In this document: positions 21,924 to 33,713 of the stretch, piece after piece | How the letters are laid out: each line of letters begins with the position of its first letter | How positions within the stretch are numbered: the stretch's first letter is position 1 | Assembly: GCA_038373865.1 (NCBI GenBank) | Contig: JAXGGA010001075.1 | Location: 62,001 to 126,000 of the forward strand | Direction of reading: 5' to 3' | From: Uloborus plumipes | Lineage: Eukaryota; Arthropoda; Arachnida; Araneae; Uloboridae | Length of the DNA: 64,000 bases | The notes under the pieces: generated by a model | Told to the model about the DNA's origin: nothing | The model's database searches: none | The model's input: the letters and a program-made list of their open reading frames with translations, nothing else | Position numbers and translations under genes: made by a program

Positions 21924-23042
21924 TAAGGCTCGACCGATGCATCGGCCAGGCCGATACATCGGCGCCGATGGTTGAAATTTTTTCCATCGGCCATCGGCAT
22001 CGGCCGCCGATGCTAACATGGAAAAAACATCGGCCCATCGGCCTCAAAAATATCTAAATGCCGATGCAAGGCCGATGGTTTTTTTTTAAAAGTTTTCTTA
22101 AGAGGAAATTCTATTTTCTCCATATTTTACTTCACAATTAAAAGTATGTTCATCATGTGGCTTGAAATCGGGCAGCAAACGGGTTACAGCAGTTCTGGGT
22201 TTTGGAGTTTTCCGAATCGGGCAGATACCGAAATTTTCACCATACAGCAGACGCTTTCCGAGTGATAGCTTTGATACGAGTATTGAGAATAACAGTAAAA
22301 CCTCCGAATAACGGAACCGGAAGCCTATCTCTTTTACCGCATCTTTCTAAAAGAAGCATAGTTCGCCTGAATACGAATTTTTCTCCACTATTCTATGATA
22401 AGCTATGACATATTTTCATTGAAAAATTGCAATTGTAAATATGTCGACGGCCTCTATAACTTACTACCATATACTCATTACTCAAGTCTTTTATTTAAAC
22501 TATATCAGGGGTGGGATACGATGGATACAATTTCGGAGCAGCTAAAATTCTGTTTTGGAGAAGAAAAATAATTATTTTAAAGCCTACTGGAGGGGGAAAA
22601 AACACGTCTTTGAGCAGGCTGAAGCAGGAAAATTACAATTTTAGCGCGACTGAAGCAAAAAAAAAAGGCGCCATTTTGATGCAAGATTCAGCAAAATAAA
22701 AAATCAAACTAGGAGCAAAAGTAGCAAAAAAAAAAAAGGTGCAAGCTGACTCTTTTCTTTTCATGGTTATTTATTTTTCAATAAAATGAGTTTTGTAACC
22801 TGTCGCAATTTTTAAACATTTCTGTTCATGCATTTTAAGTTTAGCGAAATTCAAGCTGTGACTTAGCATTGTGAGTTATCTGTTGCCTTTTTAGCCTACT
22901 CTCGAGTTAAAAAAAAAAAAAAAAGAAAAAAGCATTAACAGCGGTTTAATGCATCATAAAATTATCCCCAGGCCCCCAAAAAAAAAGTCAAAAAGAAATA
23001 AAAACATTTAAAAAAATTTGAAAACTTAAAATTTGGAAAGTA

Positions 23043-23150
23043 CCCAAGTAGCACACTTCGTTTTTTAAAGGTTGTAAAATGGTTATTAACGTTGTGACAA
23101 CCGATTAAAAACGTTTATAAAACGTTTAAACGTTTTTTGTGCTACCTGGG
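23043..23150. mobile_element. 108-bp MITE with TA target
   Basis: The ends CCCAAGTAGCACA and TGTGCTACCTGGG are inverted, with TA on each side. The inside repeats AACGTTT-type words. The homologous site in the 4510-8425 element (TTTCC/GGAAAG-TA-GGGTA around 8120-8137) lacks it. Confidence 0.85.
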
Positions 23151-23159
23151 TAGGGTTTT

Positions 23160-23830
23160 GAGATGGGGAATTTGTGTGTCGGTCTGTCTGTCCCCCCCCC
23201 CTCCCTAATAACTTTTGAATGAACATTCTGATTTGTATAAACTTTTTTTTTTGTTGGAAAGATCTCGGCGAGTACAGCTCGTTTCCATATTTGATTTTTC
23301 GGATTAAACAATTTTTGGTTCAACTTTGAACCGTTGAAACTACCTGTCCCGCGATACTGACTTTTTAGTGAACAGTCCGATTTGAACAAACTTTTTTTTG
23401 TTCGAAATATCTTATCAAGGATACTTCATTCCCGTATTTAAATTTGCGATTTAAACAATTTTTCATTAAACATTGAACCGTTCAAACAAGCTATCACCCC
23501 TAATAACTTTTGAGTGAACAGTCCTATTTAAACAAACTATTTTTTTGTTTGAAAGATCTCGGCAAAGATACTTCATTGCCTTATTTAAATTTTCAATTTG
23601 AACAATTTTTTGTTCAACATTGAACCGTTCAAACAACCTTTCTCCACCTAATAACTTTTAAGTGAACAGTCGGAATTTACTAAACTTTTTTTTGTTCGAA
23701 AGATCTCGGCGAGAACACCCCATTCCCATATTTCGCTTTTTGATTTGAACCATTGTTCGTTTAATATTGAACAGTTCAGAAAAAGACTTAACATTGCACC
23801 TACGGGGAAATTTAAGTTTAATGTAGATAC
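23160..23830. repeat. Tandem array of about 150-bp units, reverse orientation
   Basis: At least four diverged units contain TAATAACTTTTGA(G/A)TGAACAGTC, then GTTCGAAAGATCTCGGC and a TTGAACCGTTCAAAC word. They are the reverse complement of the units at 6460-8090. Confidence 0.8.
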
Positions 23831-25286
23831 TGAACTTAAAGGCGGATTTCCTTCAAACTAACTTTGTTAGAAAATGGTTTTGATAAATAATGTATGTAAA
23901 GTACTTTTCTGAATAAGCTGCAGTGAGGACTCTGCTTCCGTTTCCTTGACTTTGACTCCGACTCCGCAAGCATGGCAAAAATGCAGGCTCAAAAAAAAAA
24001 AAAAAAAGACCCACTCCTACCATTATAATTTTAGAGCTTTCGACTTCGACTGACGAATCTAATTTTTTAAAACGGACTCCGACACCGAATCTTCGACTCC
24101 AACTCCGCCCCTATGGTAGAAATACAGGCTCCGAAAATAAGACCGAGTCCTACTGTTAGAATTTTTGTACCTTTGACTCTGACTCTACCTGTCAACTGCG
24201 ACAGATGACAACGACTTTTCAACCCCAACTCTGAATCCTCGAATCTAACTCTGACTCAGCAAATATTATAGAAATGCAGGCTGGGAAAAAATAACCGACT
24301 CCTACTCTTAAAAGAAATAACCGTGCAGACGATTTTTTTCTTTGTTTATTCATTTGTTTTATTTATTATTATTATTATTTGGCAGACGATTTTTTGTCTA
24401 ACAAAAATTACTCATTTAAGAGAACATTTTATTATTTATTTAATCAATGATTTGTTTTTAATTATTAGCAACGGATTAAAAATGAAATTCGAGACATTTT
24501 TTTAGGAATGAGTTTTTTTTTTTTTTTTGATTTGATAAAATGTGTTTTGATTTGCTTCCTATTTTTAATTCTTTTTTTCAAAACAATTAATTAATTTTTC
24601 TGCGGAAGAGACTATAAAAGCTGCATTGTTTAAAAGATGCAACAACCTTATGTATTTTTTCTTTTTGTTTACTTTTGAAGTGCCTAGTTCATCAGATGAA
24701 ATCTGCATATTTGGTTTTTAGAAATCGGCTTTATGTGCTAAAAAGGCAATGAGACGACATAATTTGTCGTCTCAGATAGTTTAAAGAATATTGATCAGAT
24801 GCTAGAATACTGATGTCGATGTACGGAAAAGTAGGCTCGTTTAGTTCTTGACGGAACTTCTTGTTTTGTTTAACTTTATGGTTTAAAAATATCTTAAAGA
24901 TATTTTCCACTCAAACAGTGTAATTTGTTGACTGGTTCAGAATATTTTTTTAATGATTAAACAACATAATGGGAAGTTCTTTTACCAAGTTTGGTATATA
25001 TCTAAATCCACATATTATTGCTGAAGTCTTTTTTTTTATGTTTATGTTAAACAATAAAGCAGTTGCCTATTACTAAACACAGTGTCCGTTTTAAATATTT
25101 ATCTCAAACGTTTTCGTACATGTACGTGGAACTTGATTCATGAATAAAAGAGTATATTGCGAACCGATGCGGAACTGCTTTACAGAGATTCATGTTACAA
25201 ATATCAACAATTTTAATAGGAATTTTGTCAAATACCATCCAGCCAATACCACTCAGTTGTCACCAATTCATGATATTAGTCTGCAT

Positions 25287-25421
25287 CAGGCCCGTCATTT
25301 GGGGGGGGGGGGCAGGGGGGTCATATAAGCGGGCGCGGTTTTTTATGTTTTCCGATGAAATTGCATTGTGTTTGGACACTTTGCCCCCCCCCCCCTGGAA
25401 AAGCTTGAATTGACGTCCCTG
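25287..25421. mobile_element. Short hAT MITE with perfect 8-bp TSD
   Basis: The ends CAGGCCCGTCATTTG and TTGACGTCCCTG are imperfectly inverted. GTCTGCAT is duplicated exactly at 25279-25286 and 25422-25429. At 135 bp it is the shortest member of the family also seen at 10896-11069 and 27997-28179. Confidence 0.85.
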
Positions 25422-25838
25422 GTCTGCATTGAAATTAAAATTGATTAGTTAAAAAAGAAAAAGTAAAAGTAAAAAGCACATTTGGAACATCCGATTGCAG
25501 CTAAGAAAGTATCTTCATGACTACATCTAGTACAAATGGTACGAATGAGTTCTCAACTAACTGCGTTTCTCTCTCTCTCTCATGCAATTTTTGTCGAGTG
25601 GTAGTAAAATAGAAATTTAGGCCCAAAATCTGAAGAACTGCAAAATAATTAGAATGAAATGAATATATGACCCATCATATCTCTTATAAACATTAATTTT
25701 TCTAACCATTTGGGTTTTTTTAACCATCGGCCATCGGCCGATGGAAGAGGGAAAAAATCGGCCATCGGCCAACTTTGAACAATCGGCCCACAATCGGCAT
25801 CGGCCCATCGGCCAAAAAATGCCATCGGTCGAGCCTTA

Positions 25839-26744
25839 CAACAGGTCCATGATTTTCTATTTTAAATTTTTTTCTTTTGTCATTTAAGATTAAAACTACA
25901 TTCTGAAGTTTTATAGCATGAAGTTGGCTTTCCCTAAGTGAAAGATGAGCAGCTATCTATAGACTGCAATTACCTTATTTTGAATTTGAGGATAAGATCC
26001 CCAAACACTATCAAACGGTAAAAACTCCTGTTTTATGGTTGACATTTTGGAATGAAACCAACGATAGGATTTAACCGGTACGTACTGGTTCAGGTACACC
26101 ATTTTATAAAATCTCTCAGGGGTTTAAAATATCTTAAGTTCCACAAATTGCTTTATAAAGACATTCAATAGAAATTATTTGAAAAATCACAACTTTGCAA
26201 TTTAGCAAAAACATAAACATTTCAAAATAAATAGTACCGAAAGCAATAAATGTTCTCAAACCATTGCTGTTTACTGAAGCTAAAAGAAGTTTTTAGCCTA
26301 ATGATAAATTTTTTGTTTAGAAAAAAGAAATAGACTGTCAAAAAACTTACTTTATCAACACTTAGTTGAAGGTTACCACCAAGAAATTTTTACTTATAGC
26401 TTGTAAGGGTTTAAAACTGAGTCACACAGCAGATGATCCTAGACTAAAAACAAAGAAATAATAAAAAAACTAGTGTTAATAGTGAGTAATAATAGTAGTT
26501 AAGTGAGCTAATATTAAAAAAATATGTATATATTTATTTTTTGTTAAATTAAATCAGCTGGAAAAATATAATTTGTTTTTTGTTTATTAATATTTCATTT
26601 CCATAGTTAAAAATTTCATAATTTTTATTATTTCCCTCAGAGAAAGTTTCAAACCTATCAGTTCTTGAATGACTGGAATCCTAGCGATGGGTGAAATTAT
26701 CAAAGCAAAAATTGTAAAAAAAAAATGTTTTCGATATTGAAAGT
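25839..26744. other. AT-rich DNA, no gene seen
   Basis: No ORF, paired terminus or RNA gene is supported. Confidence 0.5.
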
Positions 26745-26841
26745 CTTAAGGTACATTTTAAGCTATAAAGCAGTAAAGAACCGCCCTAAGCAAGGGCTAA
26801 GGCAAAAACATGCAATATACCGCCAACTCGGCTATTTCGAT

Positions 26842-26880
26842 CCATGGACAGCTGTTTCAAGCTTATTCTGCTCTCAAGGG
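26842..26880 (-). ncRNA. Degenerate hammerhead ribozyme copy
   Basis: On the minus strand the same parts occur, but the CUGAUGA box reads CTTGAGA-like and stem II is GAGC/GCTT. The GAAA box, CAGCTG, TC and CATGG remain. The damaged core box should make it inactive. Confidence 0.6.
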
Positions 26881-27060
26881 AGTGTAAAGGAGAGGTTCTT
26901 TACTGCTTAATACCTTGAGCTCTGCCCAAAAAAATTTATGAGTTGTCCCATACCAAATGCGGTCGCTCGCTGGTGTTCTAATTTCACATTAGCTACCAGT
27001 TTTTTTGGCTCTCTTTGCTTTATAAGAGGATTTTTGCCTCCAACTCGAGTACTTTCGTAT

Positions 27061-27105
27061 ACCATGCTGATGAGAGCAGAATAAGCTCGAAACAGCTGTC
27101 CATGG
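27061..27105 (+). ncRNA. Hammerhead ribozyme, consensus core
   Basis: Order of parts: CCATG (stem I, 27062-27066), CTGATGA box (27067-27073), stem II GAGC-AGAATAA-GCTC (27074-27088), GAAA box (27089-27092), minimal palindromic stem III CAGCTG (27093-27098), TC cleavage dinucleotide (27099-27100) and CATGG (27101-27105), which pairs with the first CCATG. Every invariant base is present. Predicted cleavage is 3' of position 27100. The loop-free stem III matches the minimal hammerheads described in Penelope-like retroelements, which are expected to work best as dimers. Cleavage activity is inferred, not shown. Confidence 0.82.
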
Positions 27106-27140
27106 ATTGAAATAGCCGAGTTGGCGGTATATTGCACTTT

Positions 27141-27711
27141 AACACTTTAAACTATGTTTGACGGGTGGTTCATTGACCTTTTGAGGGAATTTGTAACATT
27201 GAATTCTCAAAACACAACTTAAGGCTATGTTTGACATGGCATCTAAAATATACAGTTATTGACTATTTTTGGTAAAGTTTCAGTTATGTCTTTACAAGTA
27301 CATCGTCAAAAGTTAGGACAATACGGTTCTGCTAAGAAATTCTTTTAACATTGCATTCCTAACATTGTAATTTAAGGCTTTGTTTGGTAATGACAGGAAA
27401 AAATTGATCAAAATATTAAGGGTTCCCTTCTGAAATCTTTTAAAATTGAAGTCCCTTTTAGGCAATCTTAAAGAATTAAGGATTCTGGGGCTTTTCCACC
27501 CAAATTTGTTTCTGAATATAAGACTTGAAACAGTCAACAGGAACCGTTAAGGAAATGTGGTTGAGGAGAGGGAGAGGGTCTAAGAGGCCCTTCTCTTGGA
27601 AAGATCTGGGTGTTATTTTGAAACATTTTGAAATTAGAAGGCCCTTTTGAAGCTGGAGGTCAAAACTTAGTCTATATTTGAGAATTTTAGGGTAAAGGAG
27701 TGGGTTTGGAA
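27141..27711. repeat. Degenerate repeat units flanking element B
   Basis: Loosely repeated 70-90-base units with words like TTTTAAAATTGAAG and GGCTATGTTTGACA resemble those flanking element A (1020-1300, 12130-12450). No coding sequence is seen. Confidence 0.4.
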
Positions 27712-27996
27712 CAGGGTTGCCAGATTTAAGAACTGAAAATACGGGACAGGCTCTTAAGGGGGGGGGGGGTTGAGAGATGAAGTCTAAAGGTTAAATTTTT
27801 ATAACCTTTACTTTTGTATTAAACGTTTTTCACAAATATAAATGAAGAGAAAAATACCCAATGGTAATATGAATAAAAGCTTCATTTTTTAACATTGCAT
27901 AGTTATTTTTCGTCATGAATATTAGTGGGAAAAGGTTTAACACTAATTATTGTGAAAATTCGTATTTCCCTGTTTTTAACCCCCTTTTACCTGGTG

Positions 27997-28179
27997 CAGG
28001 GCTTTCATTTCAAATGTTGCCGGTGGGAGGAGGGCAAAAGGTAAATTATACCAAATTTCAATGTAAATTATACCAAAAAAGGCAAAAGCAAAGCCCACTT
28101 ATATGTAAATACATTAATTTCCCAAAACCAGGGGGGAGGCCATTGACCACCAGTTCTGATGTCCCAAATGACGGGCCTG
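27997..28179. mobile_element. hAT-type MITE, shared with element A
   Basis: The left end is CAGGGCTTTCATTTC and the right end AAATGACGGGCCTG. It sits at the position equivalent to 11069-10896 in A, so it was in the common ancestor. The flanking 8-mers ACCTGGTG and TCGTGGGG are partly alike. Confidence 0.6.
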
Positions 28180-28802
28180 TCGTGGGGTGAATGATATAAT
28201 ATTCGCTTCTGCTGATGACTAATGTTTAGTATGTACCTTTTTAAAAAGCTGGATGTACCAATGGGGAAATTTGATTGCAAAATAATTTTAATGAGTCATT
28301 AACAAAAATTTTGATTACAATTGCATGGACATAAAAATTAAACCTTACTACTTGAACTCACTATAAGAAATTAACCTAAAACAAATAAAAGAATTACTAT
28401 TCAATATCTTTTGGGGAAAAACTGTACAGTTTTGTCAATATTATAACATAATAATTATTCTTATTTAATGTCTGATTAAAAAAAAAAATCATATTTGTTA
28501 CTTGATTTTACTGCTGCAATAATTCTTTCTAAGTTTTGATGGTCTTTAGGTTGCCAGAAAGCTCACTGTAATTTATATTTCTGTCGCTCATTGTAAAAAT
28601 TATCTTATCGTCATGTTTTTAAAACGCGTATTTGTTTGCTAAATGAAATAACATTTAGCTACATCTTTTAGTATAAAAGCGAAACAAAGCGAATTTCAAA
28701 AGATTGAAATTGATTGATTAAAAAAATCTAGTGACTAATAGTAGCTGAATATATATATTTCTTTCATAACTAAAAAAATGAGAAGGGCTTTTTATACAGT
28801 AA

Positions 28803-30596
28803 AGGGCCCTGCTCCACATCAGCGTAAAACGCGACCGAAACTGAAGGCAGAAACCGAAAATCCGGGTACTTTCCTTTTTACGCAGCGTAATCACAGCGTA
28901 ATAGAGGACCGAAAAATTTTGGATTTTTAATTTATCCAACAGCCAATAGAAATTCATCGTGAGATGTAAACATTTCTAGCCTTGGCGGCTGCCATTGCAT
29001 GAACGAAAGTGCATTTGGTAAATATTCAAGGAGAAGTGTGAAAATACCCATTACTAAATGACAAAAAATCAAGTGAAAAAAGCAAAATGGGAGGCAATTA
29101 GCGAAATGCTCAAAATAAACTTTCGTTTGAGGCTTTTAAAGCCATCGTTTGAGGCTTTTAAAGCCACTATCTCGTAATATGTAATCATGTCAACAATTCC
29201 TGTCCTTTGCGAGATTTTTATTATTTCATTTAAAACTCGGCAGGATTACGGGAATATAGTTTCTTGGCGAGGTCCGAAATAAATAATGGTGCTTCGACTG
29301 CTTTACATTGTAATGGAAGTTACAATTTATGACGTGATTTGCTGAGTTATTGATTGCTTGGCGAGATTGGAAATTTTTGTTTAATTCCGCTCGTGCATTT
29401 ACTTATTTTAATTAAGCTTTAAAAAAAGATTTGACCTTTGGCTGAGTTATGGATCGCTTGGCGGGAATAAAACTAGCTAATGTCATGTAACAAAGTTTTA
29501 GTGAAATGTTTTGTGTTTTGGTAAATACTTTCATTTTTAAAAAAGCAAAATTTTCAAGATTTGCGATAAATAGACGAGTGTGTAGGTTATTTTAAGTATT
29601 AATGATTTTTTAAATTTATTTGAGTTATGGCTTGCGTGTTTTATTTTTGACGGCGTATTCAAAAAACATTCGAATGCTTCATGGCTTTAAGGGTCTATTT
29701 TATTTGGCAAAGTAAGTAGACACTGATATATATTTTTTTAGGTACAATAACAGCCAAAATTTTGAAAACTCGATACGACCACGAAAACATAGCGTTGCTA
29801 TAAATTCATTTCGCAAAATATAGAGTATAATTGCGAACGGTACTGAAACACTGTCGACGCGTTTATTCAAAAAGATTAGAACCAAAGCCATTGCAAAATG
29901 TCCATAAAAATGTAAAAACTCAAAACAAATAATATATTCAACCATTAAATCAAATTTCATGTCATCATGCTGTATTTGCTTTTTCGCCGAAACATATACT
30001 CAACGCTGAAGCTTTTTTTTTCTTGTCACCTTTAATGCTTATTATGTCTTCTTCAACAGCAAAAAAAAAAAGCTATTTTTTTTCTTGAAATAAAAAAAAA
30101 AAAGAAAAACTTTTAAGATTTAAACAATAAAAAATAATTGCAATGCTTAGCAAAATTTATAAAAAATACTGAATGGGAGTTTTATTGACAGTTTGGTTTG
30201 TTTCTGCTAAATATATCCGTTTAAAGTGAAAATAAAAAAATCGCCAAGTAAATAACACAGGACTTGGCTCATTAAAACCTTTATCATGATGGGTAATTCC
30301 ATGCCAACTAAATTAAATAACTATTAAAGCTCCGTTGTTTGTTGCCAATCTTTCACCCAATCATGTTATTTCGAATAATGCTTCATAATGAGGTATTTAT
30401 CCCATTTGTTATCTAAATATCAAATATCCAATGAGAAAGCACAGATTTTTCTGCCCAGATGGCGCTTTTCTTTTCGGTGCAACATATTCTGCCCAAGTGG
30501 AGCACGAGTCCGACCAAAACGCAACCGAAAATGAAAAAGAGTCATTTTACGCTTCTGCCTTAATTTTCTGCTTCACGTCAATGTGGAGCAGGGCCC
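28803..30596. mobile_element. 1.8-kb element with GGGCCCTGCTCCACA termini and TAA target
   Basis: The ends read AGGGCCCTGCTCCACAT and ATGTGGAGCAGGGCCC, and TAA is duplicated (28800-28802 and 30597-30599). Element A reads through the homologous site (GCCTTATTATATAAAAAG, minus-strand sense) without it. A 3-bp TAA/TTA target and GGGCC-type termini are typical of PIF/Harbinger MITEs. The subterminal bases contain repeated ACCGAAA and GCAGAA words. I found no transposase or Myb-like ORF inside, and the rest is AT-rich. Confidence 0.75.
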
Positions 30597-30802
30597 TAAG
30601 GCATAGTAAAATTTACAAAGAGATACACCACTTTTACAAGGAACGTTTGTTGAATAGAACTGTTTATTTCAAAAACCAATCACCAGACATTTTTTTCAAA
30701 ATTGAGTTATTAGTGCCATGTGACTCTTTAGGGGTAAATACACATTTTAGTACAGACAAAGAAAAAAAACGGTACTTTTATAGTATGAAGATAACTAGCA
30801 AA

Positions 30803-30864
30803 ATTTTGGCTTTAGTGCAAAAACCAGTCAACGGCGTTTGTTATCTGGTTTTTGCACTAAAATA
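30803..30864. repeat. 16-bp perfect hairpin near the element end
   Basis: TTAGTGCAAAAACCAG and CTGGTTTTTGCACTAA face each other across 17 bases (about 30812-30860). Each arm contains the CAAAAACCAG word of the terminal inverted repeat. Confidence 0.8.
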
Positions 30865-31279
30865 GATTTTTTTGCGGCGCACCTTTGGTGTTACTGGTCT
30901 GGCTTGCTCTTGGCTGAGAAAAATTTCTTATCAGCTGGCGGAGTGCCAAGAAGAATGCATTCAAGGTAAAGGACGGATATTTGTCTCCAATTCTTATAGT
31001 TAGTGCCCGTTTTTATATTGGTATTCTTTTAAACTAATTAGAATAATGTCAGAAAGTTCCAATGAAGAGCCTGCAGAAAAAAGGAGGCGAGGAGTTACAA
31101 ATGAGGCAAAGTACAGGCGGAACGTTAATCGTACGGCCCGAGTAAAAGGTGAGAGTTATGTCTCATTTACTGGCAAGCAAGTACCTGCCCTTGAAAAACC
31201 AAATTTTATAACATGTAATTGCAAAATGAAATGCTATTTAAACATAAATGAACATGTGTACTGACCAAAAGCAGCACAT

Positions 31280-32095
31280 AGTGGGTTATCACCCAAAAAC
31301 CCAGGCTCAAAAATTACTACAAAAATTTCTTTATAAAAAGAACCAGCTTTATTCTTACTCAGGGGGGTATGGCAATAGAATTAACTCGATAGACACGTTT
31401 AAACACATATAAACAGGCTACAAAATCTGTCTAAGTAGCATTGAAGAGTTCAGTATAATTAAAATACCAGGTAAAAATACATAAGACATTCAGACTACTA
31501 AAAAGGCTTGTAAAACATCAATAAAATATACTAAAACAAGTTAAAATAGTCACTCAGTCCTTCATTGTGTAGACAAAATACTACAGTCAACAAGCCGCCA
31601 CTAGTAAACTTCTTTCAAACACCACTCGACCGCTCAGTCGAGGTTTTTTCAAGCAAACGTGGATGAGCACACTCTTCACCGCTTACGCCCGGGGCATACA
31701 CCAGCCGGAACGTAATCTTCGGAGAATAGCAAAGCTTCTGCCCTGGAAGACGTGCTTCAGCCCCCGAAGACGCTATCCAGGCACTTTACATTTCATCCGG
31801 AGCGTAGATGAGGGCCACTTTCACCACCAATCCTTGGAGCCACGGTGTGAATTCGCTTTGAAGTTTAAGTCAACGATTAGTTACTCCGGCATATTGGGAT
31901 ACTCGCTTCACGATAGAGGCTTTCTTCCAGACGGCTAACAATCGAACGCTACTTCAACAGCACCCGCGCACATCGCTTTCTCAACAATACCCGCGCACAT
32001 CGCTACTTCCGTGGCTATTTAAGACTCGCAGCTGCCCGGCACTTCTGCGCAGTATGATCCAAGCTCAAAGCTGTTGCCATGTTCCCATTGCAGTA
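31280..32095 (-). mobile_element. Probable solo LTR
   Basis: The insertion is 816 bp, with the 5-bp duplication CACAT at 31275-31279 and 32096-32100. Deleting it with one duplication rejoins the DUF7869-like reading frame exactly. It has no ORF with a known domain and is GC-richer at its right side. On the minus strand AATAAA (about 31355) lies near one end and a TAAATA box (about 32020) near the other, as in an LTR promoter and poly(A) site. The termini are not the usual TG…CA, so the LTR identity is tentative. Confidence 0.55.
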
Positions 32096-33608
32096 CACAT
32101 GTAATAAATGAAACTTGGGGTTATTTCCACAAATTTGAAAATAAAAATTCACAAGATACATACATTCAAACCCTAATAGAAATTAGTGAAGTTATGCGTA
32201 GCACAAAAAATCAAAATCATGCTGAAGAGAAAACATCAAGTGTTCAAAATTCCGAAAGAGAAGCCTTTAAAAGAAATTTTTCTTACAAATACAATTTAAA
32301 AATCAGTGGGGAATTGAAACATGTTTGCAAAAATGTTTTTATGAAAATTCATTGAATTTCGCACTACAGATTAGGGAGAATATGTCAGTTATTATGAACC
32401 AATACAATCCCTAAAGACAAGAGAGGTCAAAACAGAAGTGGCAATGCTTTTTCGGGTCACATTTGCGAGCTTATTCATGATCAAATCTCTAAATTTGAAG
32501 TTAAAGAGACACACCATGGGGAAAAACGCAGAAAATACCTTGATTCCCGCTTAAATATTACGAAAATGCATGAATTATTCATTAATGACCATCCTAATCT
32601 AAAAGATGTTGTCAACTATAACTTCTATTATTTATATTTTCGTGAAAACTTTGGGTACTCCTTCGGTAAACCGCAAGTAGATGTTTGTAGTCAATGCGAA
32701 AGCCTAAAGGCAAAACTAAAAGACCAAACTCTAGACGACTATACTAAACGTGAGGCAGCTGCAGAGCTAATGGTACATAAAAGGAGGGCTACAAAATTTT
32801 ATGCTAATTTAAAAGAAGCATCCAAGAATGAGCATAATGAAACTGCAGCCCTATGCTTTGATTACATGCAAAACTTGCCTCTCCCGAATATTCCTGTCCA
32901 GGAAATTTTTTATATGAGACAACTATGGGTAAGCGTTTTCAGTATTCATGATTTAAAAAGTAGTAAATCAAAAATTTATCTTTATCATGAAGGAGAAGGT
33001 AATAAAAGCCCAAATGAGGTATGTAGTTTTTTACTACACTACATACAAACCGAGATACCTGTAACTGTAAAAAAGCTCATCCTTTTTAGTGACGGACCAT
33101 CAGGCCAAAATAAAAACCATACGGTTGTAAGATTTCTAATGAATCTTTGTGACAAAGGGCGTTTTGATGAAATCATTCACAACTTTCCTGTTTGTGGACA
33201 TTCATTCTCCCCATGTGAGACTTTGGATCGATAAAAAGAGTCATAAGAAGGGTTGATAGAATTTATACTCCAGATGAGTATAGTGAACTTATTTTAAAGG
33301 CTAGTAAAACAAGTCGTTTTACCATCCATAGAGTTACACCGAAAGATATTTTTAATTTCAAAACGTGGTGGCCACGGTATTATAAAAAAATAACCCACTC
33401 AGATGAAACCTCAGAAAGAGGTATTCCTAAGGATGAAAAAGATATTTTCAAAATATCAACTTATAAGCAGTTCATTTACAATAACAGAAGTCATGGGAGA
33501 GTGGTGGTAAAGCCACATATTGATGGATTCGTTGAGTCTACATTTTCACTTCTAAAAAAACAAAATATCCCAGAATTGCCTACTGAAAGGGCATATCCTC
33601 CAGGAAAG

Positions 33609-33713
33609 GTGAGAATTTCTTTTTCCTTGATATAAACTTACATCTTATGCTCAACCTTATCAACTCTCGTTTCATATTTTAGTTTAACTTTTTTATTGTC
33701 GTTATCATTATAG
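33609..33713 (+). other. Spliceosomal intron in the DUF7869-like gene
   Basis: The donor is GTGAGA after GGAAAG and the acceptor is ATTATAG before GTTCCTATT. The 105-bp intron is AT-rich, and joining the exons keeps the frame for 47 further codons to a stop. Confidence 0.75.

Larger units (their letters stand above)
21924..25838. mobile_element. hAT-like element with CATCGGCC subterminal repeats
   Basis: The left end TAAGGCTCGACCGATG and the right end CATCGGTCGAGCCTTA are a perfect 16-bp inverted repeat. The flanks GAAACAG and CAACAG match only partly, so the target duplication is uncertain. Subterminal zones (21940-22075 and 25725-25825) are dense in GGCCGATG/CATCGGCC words. The interior contains the reversed 150-bp tandem units (23160-23830), a region rich in GACTCCGACTCC (23930-24330) and AT-rich DNA, all homologous to the 4510-8425 element. 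Two smaller MITEs have entered it (23043-23150, 25287-25421). No transposase is encoded. Confidence 0.78.
26745..27140. repeat. Inverted ribozyme-bearing repeat, probably a Penelope-like end
   Basis: Two copies of a roughly 65-bp sequence lie in opposite orientation at 26813-26880 and 27069-27136 (shared words GCCAACTCGGCTATTTC, CCATGGACAGCTGTTTC). A 15-bp inverted pair (AAGCAGTAAAGAACC) brackets 26768-26908. The plus-strand copy contains a complete hammerhead consensus. Similar ribozyme-bearing sequences are known from Penelope-like retroelements, so I infer this is a decayed pair of such ends. Confidence 0.6.

Noticed and set aside
23930..24330. GACTCC-rich region as a coding repeat
   Set aside because: Frames are broken on both strands and the hexamers are irregular. 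It is better explained as subterminal or core transposon repeat.
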